From NCBI GenBank assembly GCA_023512835.1, contig CM042090.1:23712148-23776147 (forward strand): 64,000 nt of DNA, in the 5' to 3' direction. A model generated the notes under the pieces. The model saw nothing but the letters and a program-made list of their open reading frames with translations. It was not told where the DNA came from and made no database searches. This stretch comes from Taxillus chinensis (lineage: Eukaryota; Streptophyta; Magnoliopsida; Santalales; Loranthaceae). A program made the position numbers and the translations under genes. Of this stretch, positions 13,471-24,807 are shown piece by piece; position 1 is the first letter of the stretch; the number at the start of each line of letters is the position of its first letter.

Positions 13471-16400
13471 TCAGTGATTGCTTTCCATGAGATCAGCTAG
13501 AGTTATTTTCCCACATTTGCCAGTATCTATATCATCAAACTTCTCGCAAATCTGCAAAATGTCTTTCTCTGAAACCGTCCCCATCTCCTTGAGCTTGTAT
13601 ATAACATATTCTGATTTACTGCAGATAAACAAAAAGGAAACTAAACAATTCAATGATAATAGTAAAGACTTCTTAAAATCATACTGAAGAGAGGCTAGTG
13701 AAATTACAGACTTCCACACCTAAAGTTTGTAAGCCATAAGGTCATCTGCACATTTTCACTGTTTCATGGTGACAGTTGCTTATTTTTGGACTAATCTAGA
13801 AACAGTTGAAGGGCAGAAGAACTTTGGGTGACACATACTACTGACAGAAGATTCCAAGTGGCATTTTGTGGACAAAAAAGAGAGATCAACTTTAGACCTG
13901 AAGTTAAATTTTGTCATTGAGGATAAAATTGGAGGGCCACGCCCCTGCTGCACTGCAGAAAGGACATGGCATAAAAAACCCCACCATTTTTTAAATTTTT
14001 ATACCACGTAGCCATTAGGATTACAGACTGGCTAATTTTAGCCCATTAAGAGTATTATAACGAAGACACTAAAATCTCTCATCATTCCGAGATAACACCA
14101 ATTTCTCATATGGGATCAATATTTATTAAAAAAATAAAATACACCAATGAATGCACAAATTCACTCTACATTCTAACAATGTGCGTTCAAAATATATCCA
14201 AGGCAAAACCATATGGCGTTACTAAGTTCAGAGATTACTACCTAAGATTGTAATGAAATAAAATAAACAAATATATAGAAATATAGCTAATTATGACAGT
14301 CAAATACTAAAGATCAATTGTCATCCATCATGGATTAGCTATATATTACAATGTCAGATCAAATATGGAGGTATGGTAGAAATTTATAGGTGAATAGTGA
14401 AAAACATGCCGTAAATCACGAGTATTGCTATTACTGAAGACGGGAGCAGACTGAAGTTACTTTTTCTTAGAAAATCTCATAAATTGAAGCAAATTGTAGG
14501 AGGTGAAATAACTTCATCAAACCAAAAATAATGAGAAAAGGGTATACCAAGAAAAAAGAAAACAATGATTACACCTTCAAATAATATGCGATAGATAATC
14601 ATAATTCATAAGGACAAAAAAATCCTAAGTTCATCAAAGTATTGACCTCAAAGGATGTATTACTGAGGAAGCAGAAACATCTCTGTTTTGCTTTTCCTTT
14701 CCTTTTTTTTTTATTACAAGTAAATATCCACACCCTAACACCAGATAGCAATGCAACCTCACTTATGCGGACTCTTGGTAGACGTCTCAAAGCCTTTATT
14801 ATGCAGTGTTTTAAGAACTTTTACAGTGCCCACAAACTGTATGGGTGCTTTTGAGTTCAGCAGGAGATATATAAAAGTATACATATAGCACAGGACATTA
14901 TTAGTATAGTATTAATAATACCACCTCCTAGTTTAATATTATTAATATCTTTGAAAGTTGTACTAATTTACTATACACATTAATGCCATAACTCAAACAA
15001 TGTATTATTTTTAATTCATTGTATTATTAATAATATCCCATGTTTTATATTGAGCTCAAATGCACTCTATCTGTGCGTTTGGGTAGGGATTGGGATAAAT
15101 AATAATATCATCCCTCACCATGTCATTATTAATACACCTTTTAGGTGTATTAAATTATTAAACACATTATTAATACATCAACTCAAACATATATTATTGC
15201 TAATTTATTATATTAGCAGTGCTATCTCACCTGTTATGCTGAATCCAAACATAAGATGTGTTAGAAAGAGAGCACACAAGAGCACGAGCTTAGCAAGTAA
15301 AAACTTTTACAGATCAGGTTTGATCTTGAATTAATGTCCCAAATAATTAAGCTTTCAGAATGTGGCAGAAATCTTCTGTTTCTTAGGCACGCATGCCAAC
15401 ATATGCTTTCTAAACATTTTACTTTCAAAACACTACAGCGCATTTTCATGCAGTTTTTTATGGACAGCGATAGTTCCTCTATTGTCATACTCCGATTAAA
15501 AACCTCAAACAAACATTATCAGATATGACTAACAGTTTGGAGCTACTTAATCCCATTAGCTTGTTAGTATCTAAGCTTTGAAACCGAAAACCCAAATTGA
15601 CTAATAACGTACATATACACAAACCGAATTGGAAACACAGATTAAGGCGAATACCTCACAAAACCGTTATTGTCCATATCAGCAGCAAGAAACTGGGCAA
15701 CAGTCATATCCTGACCAAGCACCCATTTCGCCAATCTCCTATGTCGCTTATCAACTCTCGCCTCCGCCAAATAAAGAAATGCGCGAGCAACCGCAAGCGT
15801 GGACACGAGCAACCAAACAGAAGCAAACAAGCGACCCGGCATGGACTTGAAAGCCCGGTCGCCATAGCCAACCGTGGTGACCGACATAACGGAGAGATAG
15901 AAGGAGTCCAGCCACCCGAGGCCCTCTAAAAAACACATTACGCAGGCTCCGATTCCAATACAAAGAATCACAACCCCCAACGCCAACCCCACCTTCATTC
16001 GAATCCTCATCCTCCCTTTCTTGACATCTATAATGTATGACCCCGGATTGTGGGCCTCGGTCTTGGACCTACCCTTGGCGCTCTGGAGCAGATAGTTCTC
16101 CTGCAAATCAAGGACATATCCGACCATCCCGCTGAGCAAAATGTCGATAAATCCAAAACCCACCAACACAAACAATATGGAAAACAGTTTGGTGGCGGCA
16201 GTGTTGGGGGTTATGTCCCCATACCCAATCGTGCACATTGTGACAATGCAAAAGTAGAGGGCATCAACAACCGGGTGGGTCTGGGTGACCGAGAAATGAT
16301 CGCGGTTGAAGGAATAAATGACGACCCCAAGCGACAGATAAACGACGAGGAGAAGCACAGCCTGTCTCACGATCGATTGCGAGCCGAATTGGGGCTTGGG

Positions 16401-16847
16401 GATGGACTTGTGGTTGAGGTCGTTGATGACGGCCAAGGCGGGCGCTGTCCTGGAGCGGTGGAGACAGGACTTCGCCGTGCCCTTCCATGGAAAATTAGGG
16501 TCCGTGAGCCAGGATTGCTGCTGTTGAATCTGGTTCGAGTCCGAGGAGGAAGAAGGTGCAGGGTTAGGGTTAGGGTTAGGGCTTGGGGAGGGGATGGATA
16601 GGGCTAGGGCGTCGGCGAGGAAAGGGGAGGAGGAGGATAGCGAGGGGGAGCCGAAGATGAGGCGGTCTTTGAACTCCGAGGGGGTGAGGCAGAGCGGGGG
16701 CTGCGGCGAGTAGGCGTCGTTTTCCGGCAGCGGGAGGAGTGAATGCGGCCCCGCCGACGAAGGCGCCGGAGAATGTTTTGTTGCGGTTTTAATGTACGGG
16801 AGGAGGGGCTCGCGTTCCATCTGGGTCCTCCGGGAAACCGGACTCAA
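13471..16847 (-). CDS. TPK: Two-pore potassium channel, TPK/KCO family
   Basis: Two coding exons, 16847-15655 and 13618-13471, joined across a GT-AG intron of about 2.0 kb, give 446 aa. The split codon (AG+T) restores the family sequence FVSKSEYVIYKLKEMG. Family role: tandem-pore K+ channel, usually in the tonoplast (some members reported in plastid membranes), open to calcium and 14-3-3 control. Visible parts: a Ser/Pro-rich N-terminus; a 14-3-3-type site RSRTAP (131-136); pore filter TIGYGD (206-211); pore filter TVGYGD (325-330); four hydrophobic segments around the pores; EF-hand 1 starting DMDNNG (390), split by the intron; and EF-hand 2 near the C-terminus (FDDIDTGKCGKITLADL). A second in-frame Met at residue 10 (MEREPLL) is a credible alternative start. 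The intron holds MITE-like sequence. TPK3/TPK5 type is likely, but the exact paralogue is not settled. Confidence 0.94.
14890..15253. mobile_element. MITE-like AT-rich element(s) in the TPK intron
   Basis: The word GCGTTTGGGTAGGGATTGGG (from 15075) faces an end reading ATCCAAACATAAG (15242-15254), an inverted TTTGG/CCAAA terminus. The inside is rich in TATTAATAAT. The motif AACTCAAACA followed by TATTATT occurs at about 14992 and 15180, which suggests two related or nested copies. No coding content; borders approximate. Confidence 0.5.
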
Positions 16848-19252
16848 TGCCGGATCCGAGGTGGGGCAAGTTCCATAAAGCGGTTTGTAGGGTGGTCAGG
16901 TGGTTTTTTTGTTTTTTGTTTTTTGTTTTTTTTTTTTTGGGAGGGGGTTTCGAAAATCAAAGTGTTATGTATTTATAGGGAAGAGAGAGGAGAAAAATGA
17001 GGAGGAATATAAAAATAAAATAAAATAAAAACAAGGAAAAATAAATAAATAAATAAATTATATGGGGACTAATTGATTTGGTCTTTTTGTTTGTTTGTGG
17101 TCAGTGTTTGTCGTCGGTGGCACCTGTGAGTTAGCGCCAGAAGGAAGGATGGGTGGATACGAATGCAAGACAGTAAATGGCACAACCATAAAAGTGCTCC
17201 AACAGCGTGGCTATAATGAATGTAAATAATACTCATGCAATGCATGACTCAGTTAAGTATATGAATAAACTAAGAAATAAATAAATATTCACTCGTCATC
17301 GTGATTGTTATCATCATGAACAGAGACATTCCCAAATGTTTTTGCTTCTTCCATAATTCTCACAGATCATGATTCATCATTCATGAACGGGTTTGAGTGC
17401 TGTTGTTTTTGTCTTTGTTTTTTGTTTTATATATCACAGGCTTAATCGTAATAAATGAGGTCCACTCACTGGGTGACGGTGGCTTATTTATTTTTACTTT
17501 TGGAATGTATCGCAATTGTAATGGCTGGGGCGAATCAGATTTGATTAAATGGACCTCTGCACCAAGGGGGCATTATTGCGTGATTTTTAGTATTATATAA
17601 TTAATCAAAATAGAAAATATTAAATTAAAATATTTCAATAGCTAACTAAAAGAGCTTTTATATAAACTAAATAGTAAAATTTAACGAGTATGCTTAAAGA
17701 TGCTCTCCATATAAATTCTTATATTTGATGATTTTCTATTCATACATACACATGTTACTTATAATTTATTAATATATATATTTGTAAACATCTAAATTTT
17801 TAATTGGCTGTATTGATAAATAAAAGAAATAAAAAAATCGATAAATAAAGAATAAAATATATACTTTTAAAAGAATAGAAATAAATTTTACAATAAGATG
17901 CAAAATGTTTTAATTAGATAAATATATTATAATAAATAAGTATATATATAGTTCATCACATATAACCTCCCCACTTATCTCAATTTTCTTGCATTTTTAT
18001 ATAAAAAAAAAGTGCTTATGCGGTTATGCGCTTTAACGTTATGAGTGTAAGTAAGATTAAATCATCCACAACAATGCCCCACAACATATAACTTAGAACA
18101 CTACTATCAAATTTCATATAGAAATCTATTTTCTTTTATTTATGAAAAAAAAATTCAAAAATTATAAAATTATTCTCACAGTAAAAAGTAAAATTTTATA
18201 TTTAACTTTCGACAACGTAAAATTTATATAGTGTTTCTTAATATATAGAAAAATACTATTTAATATATATAATTATTAAATTATATAAAAAAAATTCTTA
18301 CACTTTTCTTTTTTCTGTTTTTCATAACTTTTAAATTTATTTCATATTAAATTATAAAAATATTATTACTAAATAAAAAATAATATAAACTATTATTTAA
18401 ATTATATAGAAATTAATTAAAAAAATCTATCGTGATGTATATTTATATAAAAAAGTAAAAAATAATTTAAATATATAAAAATATAAAAAATAAATAAGTA
18501 TCTATTGTAACTGCCCGTAGAGAGCAAAATATATTGATGTTGGAGCTGAAGGCTAAAGTAAAATTTTCAGTGAATACAATTATATTATATAATAAAAAAT
18601 ATAAGAAAGAAAAAATTTACATACCTACATTATTATTTTTTAAAATAATGACTTCAATAAATTTAAATTTATTTATAAGTATTATTTAAAAATAATTAAT
18701 ATTGGCCAAACAAGCAAAAAGTTTCTTTCACCAATTTCTAGTTTTTTCATGAAAAAAGTTAAAAAGAAAATACAAATACCCAAACCAGCAACCTCCTTCC
18801 AGTTAGGCACGTGCATTCAGGTATCGGACCTGAACCCCGCCCCCAAATCTTTTGAGTTTCGGGTAAAAACATTTCCTGTCCCGTTCCATCCAAAAACCCA
18901 GAAACAGCATTTTAGCTGCACAACTCATTAAATACATGCCATTTTAGCCCTGAATCTGGAAAAAGGCAAAAACCTTATGAGGGGCTCTTTCGCGAATAAG
19001 TTCAACATAAATGGAACACGTTGAGGAACCCTTTGGTGACTAAGTACAATGAGAATGGAAAGCCTTTTGAGGCACAGTTACGATCACAGTGCGTGCTACT
19101 GTCTGTAGCAGCAACACAACAATTAACACATTCATGGAAAGCCTTTTGAGGCACAGTTACGATCAAAGATTAACAGTGTTTCTATCAGTGAGATTACACA
19201 AGGAAATACATAATATAACACCATCATCAAGCTGCCATTTTTCTGATTTGAG
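16848..19252. other. Intergenic: TPK 5' flank and PDCD5 3' flank
   Basis: The first 200 or so bases are the likely TPK leader and promoter, with T-rich and AAATA-rich runs. Most of 17.6-18.7 kb is extremely AT-rich and featureless. About 18.95-19.25 kb is probably PDCD5 3' untranslated sequence. No further gene seen. Confidence 0.6.
19055..19165. repeat. Perfect 32-bp direct repeat flanking a short hairpin
   Basis: The same 32 bases (ATGGAAAGCCTTTTGAGGCA... through ...GATCA) occur at 19055-19086 and 19134-19165. Between them lies GCTACTGTCTGTAGC, a short inverted repeat (GCTAC/GTAGC). The pair sits just downstream of the PDCD5 stop codon, probably in its 3' untranslated region. Confidence 0.95.
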
Positions 19253-22200
19253 CTAGTCATCGTCATCAAGTACACTTCGACGCCTCTGAATCTAATATAT
19301 ATAAAAAAAAAGAGCATCGAGAGGCAATATTTGCAAGAGATAAGAGTTGCGAAGGGTAACAAGTAACAAAATGGAAGAGGCCAATAGAGTCATGCAACAG
19401 GAGAGGATGATTATAGCGCTTACTGTAACCCTGGTCTGTTTTGTGGTCTGAGTGTTAATTTGCTCGAGCAATGAGATCAGTTTTTCTTCAGAAACCTGCA
19501 AACATAATTGTTATTTATACATACAAGGATAAATGGAATTCGTCAAAGACGCATCAAGGCATACAGTACCTTCTCAACTATCTGACCCGTCTGAGCAGCC
19601 CTCAACACAACATCTTCAACTCCTCTTGCCTTCTCAGGCTTTACCAAGGAAATTCGTGCAACTGGACATCAAAAACATACAATCAAAACAAACCAGTGCG
19701 GTACAATACCAAAGGTACAAGTAACTAAATGTAAATAATGAAAAAACAGGGTAAAATAAAGTTAGAGACAGCTGAATGTGATAGATATAAATTCACAAGA
19801 TGCATGTATCATAAATCATTTTCCAATCAAAAACTAGTGAGGAGAAATGCATGTCATTTGTTGGTACCATGATTTTTCTCCTTTACATTCAGGTGAAAAG
19901 AGAGGAGTAGATCCGGGTATGTTAATTCCCAGGAAAGTAAATAAATAAAAAATAGGAGTGACATAAAGCACCTAACAAGAACAGTGTGAGAAAAAACAGT
20001 CATAGCTGAGAGTAAAAAGATTTTGGTATCATGAAAATTTTACAATATCAATAGAATTTGAAATGATCAACTAAAAATCGTACGCCTCTCTCGTGCTTCA
20101 GATGACAAAATCTGGCTGAGCATCAGATGCCTTCGTTCGTCAGCCTCCCTGCAGAAATTACTTCAACTGATCAGATAGGAAAACCTCCTTCCCTCTCACA
20201 CACCCAGGAAAAAGGAAAAGAGAGAGAGAGAGAGGGGGGACAGGGCAAGAATGTAAAATTCGGGAACAGCAAAAATTATTATCGTAAGGGATCCAACCTT
20301 TTAGCATCTTCCTGAGCACTCTGCTGCTCAGCGTTCTGATTATTTCCCTATTTGTAAAAATGTACTAGTAGTAATAAATATAGGCTCAAATAAGCAAAGG
20401 CATATTTTGAATATAAGATAATCAAGATATAGTTTCCTCACCACTCCTCGTTGAGCCATTAGCTCCTGCATTCTTCTTTGCCTGATAGCTTCCAACTCAG
20501 GATCAGCCTATATGAGAAGAAATAATATAATATTTTGACGTATAGTTCCAGATCCAAACTCACCATAGAAAACAATAATCCATTTGGATTATATTCAAAA
20601 ACTGTGCATAACATGGTCAAGTGAAAAATTGAATAACTCCACTACTTTTACAGTAATGCTATCACCCAAACAAAGGAAAAGGAATCTCCAAACATTTGAG
20701 CTTACAGTTTATTACATGGTAAATCAGAAAATTAGATGCATGAAGGAAAAGCCTGAGCATTATAGTTTAGGATAACCACAAGCATAAAAGAACAAAAACA
20801 AAATTTATTATAGCTACAACAACTTCAAAAGAAGCAAAAAAAAAAAAAAAAGGAATTTCAAATCTCTGAGGCCTTTCTGCATTAAAAAATACTTATGATC
20901 AATCTTCACAAACCAATTGAAAGCAGCCAATATTAATGACTGCCAATAAACTGCTTGAAGCCAACGCAGGGTAGACAAATTTAAATAAATAAAAATCAAA
21001 CTACACAAGCGTACAAAACTTTTTCAAAATCACCCAAGTTTCTAACCCTTTGATAGGCGGTTGCTAACACAGATGGCAAGTAACCTAGTTTTAGCGTGTA
21101 AAAAATTATATTGGAATTTTTTTAACATCAGTTTCGATACTGTCATTCCTGAAAGCTAACAATGTCTTCATTCCTACAGTATATGTATAATGACCTAAAA
21201 ACAGCTTATTTTGTTTTTAGCATGACTAAACATCCCACTTTCCATCCAATATCATGGCAATATTTGAAACAATTTTTAGCCTTTCAAGAAAATACGCGTA
21301 ATGGGTACAAAAATCAATTTTACCAAACAAACAGAAGGCATAAAATAGTGCCCAAACAAACCATACTGCCTGCCAAAAGAAGGGTCTTAATAATTTGAAA
21401 ATTGTGCTTCAAAGAAAACCAGTGGGAGATACAACATGTAGTAAGCAAAATTGGATAGCAGATTCCATCTACAGATAACTCAAAATCACCTATCTACTCT
21501 CTTGATACTTTTTTTTTCCCTCTTTTGAACACAGAATTAGAAACCATTTTTCCTCTCTTCTCATTCCACAGGTTCTTTTTAACAATGAAATTTACTTAAA
21601 AATGAGATGTCTCAAACATTTGCAATATCCATTTAAGATCACATTCCGAAGAATAGAGATCCACTTTTCTCAAGAACTGGGTGAAAATTTTCAAAATAAT
21701 CACAGAATCTAAAACTGCTTTCCTTAATTAATCCGACCACAAATGACACCAAATCCCCGATGACTTCATTTCACAAACCTCCTCACTTCCTTTGGTGCCC
21801 ATAGGACTGTACATATTGCCAGTCCAAGAAACGGACAGAGGCACCTTAATGAATTCATCCAATAAAGTTACATAGATTGCGCCAAACAACGATTCTAGCC
21901 ACCCACACCGATATCCCATATCTCCATCTCATTCTAGCAATAAACTATCACAGTAATATACCCACTTACCCGGAACAAAAAAGGAAAACTCTCGGTTTGG
22001 TATGTATATAAATCTAACAGTTCAGATCAACTAGATCAAAATCAAAATCAACCTAATTAAAACGGTGGGAAAACAACATAGGCAATGAAAAGATTCACAA
22101 TCACAACGTCCCAAACTACGCAACACTAGATACGAAGAGAAAAAAAACTACAACAAATCAGGAAATGATTGGACTTGCATCATCGGGGAAAATGACACAA

Positions 22201-22346
22201 AACATGGGTCGATGCTAACATTGACATGTATGAAATTATACGAAAAAGAGCAAAGTGTAAGGAGATTGAAACCCTAGAATTCGACTAAATCGTCAATACA
22301 GAAATGGAATAAAAAACACATAAGATCAAAACCAGCTGCGTACCAT
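19253..22346 (-). CDS. PDCD5: PDCD5 / TFAR19-family double-stranded DNA-binding protein
   Basis: Seven coding exons: 22346-22344 (the ATG alone), 20507-20442, 20347-20298, 20148-20084, 19661-19570, 19495-19424 and 19291-19253. All junctions are GT-AG and the phases close to 128 aa, the usual family length. The protein begins MADPELEAIRQRRMQELMAQ, continues through QILSSEARERLARI and VKPEKARGVEDVV, and ends RRRSVLDDDD. These are family hallmarks: a helical N-terminus, the central helical bundle and an acidic tail. PDCD5 proteins are small nuclear and cytosolic helical proteins; in animals they are linked to apoptosis and chaperonin/TIP60 regulation, while the plant role is poorly defined. Intron 1 is about 1.8 kb and separates the start codon from the rest. 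The sequence upstream of the ATG (to about 22420) is the leader. Confidence 0.96.
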
Positions 22347-23500
22347 TGCTTAGAGCGAATCAGGGAGTGGGGAAGATGATCCTAGCTCGAAGCCAGCGCG
22401 AAGGAGACGCAGATTATTAAAATATACGGGTGACCTAGATATTTTGAGTTCGGAACGTAATGTCCCTCCACTTCCACGGCCTGGTGCTAAAATTTTAATT
22501 TTGATTTTTTTTTTTTAATTACCGGGTAGTAATGGTTGATGCAAACAAACGACGTCCATTGGGAAGCATCGTTTTCAAACCTGAACATGGGGTAAGATTG
22601 AGGAATTTTGGATAAATTGGGGAGTAAATTGTATTAAAAAAAACAATTAAAATTTTTTAATTTGTTAATTGAAGGAAATTATTTTTTAGTTGACAGGTAA
22701 GAAGGGCATTATTTGGGAGGCGCTCCGTTTTACACCCCCAAAATCAACAGGTTTTATTTACTCGTCTTGATTAATATATTCATAAAATATTTTTTAAAAA
22801 AATAATATTATAATTTCAAAAAATTATCAAACCAATATTTTTAAAGAAAAACCAAGTACTAAAACTATCATAATTAAATTTATTCATTTTAAATAAATAT
22901 GATTATTTTAAATATTAAAATCACATAAATTACATAATTATTCTTCAATGCATTTGTAAACTATTTCAAGTGGGGATGCCACATGTACACATCGATCCCG
23001 CAGGATTTTGCTGGCAGAAACGGCTATCGGTGGATCTCGATTCGCTGGTGAGCACAGCTCACACCACCACCACCGTAGCCGTGAACTAACCCATTTAGAA
23101 CACTATTAATATTTTTTTAAAAAAAATTATTTATTTATTTATTTTATTTTTTAAAAATAAATTTATATAAAAATTAATCATTAAATCAACATAAAAATTT
23201 ACAGATTAATTTTTAAAAATTAAATTGATAAAATTCAAAATAGATTAAATCACTTGTTCCCTAGCAATTTAGACCCACTACCAAACATGAACATATGCAA
23301 ACAGACATCATGAAGGTTGCATTCTCACACTTTCACTGAAAAAAAGAATGGGATGGAAGATAACATAAACCACTACAAATTTGCATCCTTGGCTTCAAAT
23401 TTTTATTCCTTTTCCCATTCTCACGACCATCCGCTCAAAACCATTCTAATTACTACAGAGAAACTAATAATAACATGCATCCTATAATTATGCCGACCGG
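22347..23500. other. Intergenic: PDCD5 promoter side and PCD 3' flank
   Basis: Holds the leader and promoter of the minus-strand PDCD5 gene (22347 to about 22600), then AT-rich DNA. A slightly GC-richer patch lies at 22980-23100, with CACCACCACC near 23060. The last 150-200 bases are the probable PCD 3' untranslated region. No open gene seen. Confidence 0.6.
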
Positions 23501-24761
23501 TCAATTGGTGGTAACTTTCCGCCTCAGCAGGGGTGTCAGCTCCAGTCCATTGATCTTAGCAGCAAGTATGAAGTCATTTTCAGTCAGCCCACCTGCTCAA
23601 AAGAACGATAACTGTTCAGAAATACAATTTGATGAACAAACTCAATTGAGAACAGAAATATAATGACAGATATATATTGCTTGAATAAACGGACTAAAGC
23701 GTGCAGAGAATGGAATGATGACGCCAGATACATATTAGTTGAATGAACATACCCAATTGGGAATTAAAAGATAATGTCATGCATATTACTTGAAAAAGTT
23801 GACTACAGGGAGTACAGAGATATATAACAAGGGGTTTGGTGTAAATTATTCTAGATAATATGAAAGCCATTGATGTGTACAGGGGATTAAGGAGGTTCAT
23901 TACACATTGAATCATGAAAAATAACAAATATATATATATATATATATATGCATATATATATATATATATTTGGTGCAAGTTAGCAAGTGAAGGGGGAGCC
24001 TCTCATATTGGTGAAGTCGATCCATCGTGCACCAATTGTGAGTTTAAATCGATCTCTAAAAATAAATAAATAAATCAAAGGAAAAGCTACCTAAATATTT
24101 CTCTTCCCCCCAGACCCTACAAGGTGGGAGCTTCGGCACCGGATATGCCCTTTTGGTGCAAGTTAGCAAGTATCAAGAGGAAATCAGGTGCACATTTAGA
24201 AGAGAGTAGCTGGCCCAGGATAACTTTGCTAGCAAGAAAGAAGGTGAACCCGAGAAAACATACCCAAGATCTAACAAATCTACTGACGGAAGAGAAAGAT
24301 ATTATAACCTATAGCCTACATTAGTGGTCCAAGATAGAAGATGGAGATTTGAAATTTCAATGAAGTATAATTCTTACACGTCATCCAACGTTCAATGAAA
24401 CAGGAACGAGATTTGAAAAAAATCACACACACGAAATAAAGCAAAGGCTTGAAGATGTAACTGAAGTTCCTAGTATCTCACAGAACCATGCACTCTATCC
24501 CATGTCATATACAAATACAAATTTAACATAGGGTTTCTTCTTCCCTATTAACTTGAAAAAATCAAATACCATCAAGAGAGAGAGAGAGGAACCCACCAAC
24601 TGCATGGGTCCATATCTCAATATTGACATTATTCCATCCAACAAGGTGGAGATCTGGATGGTGACCTGCATCGTACAATGACATTTGCTCAGTCAAATTG
24701 ATGATTTAAAACGTTAAAACTGCAGCAATACCATAACACACATTTACAGATGCTTACAAGA

Positions 24762-24807
<46 letters not shown>

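Noticed and set aside
16561..16590. (TTAGGG)n-like run suggesting an interstitial telomere repeat
   Set aside because: It is coding DNA of the TPK N-terminus and encodes alternating Pro-Asn; only three units, explained by the protein.
15597..16601. Long plus-strand open frames antisense to TPK exon 1 (up to 183 codons)
   Set aside because: They mirror a GC-rich conserved exon on the minus strand and have no family resemblance.
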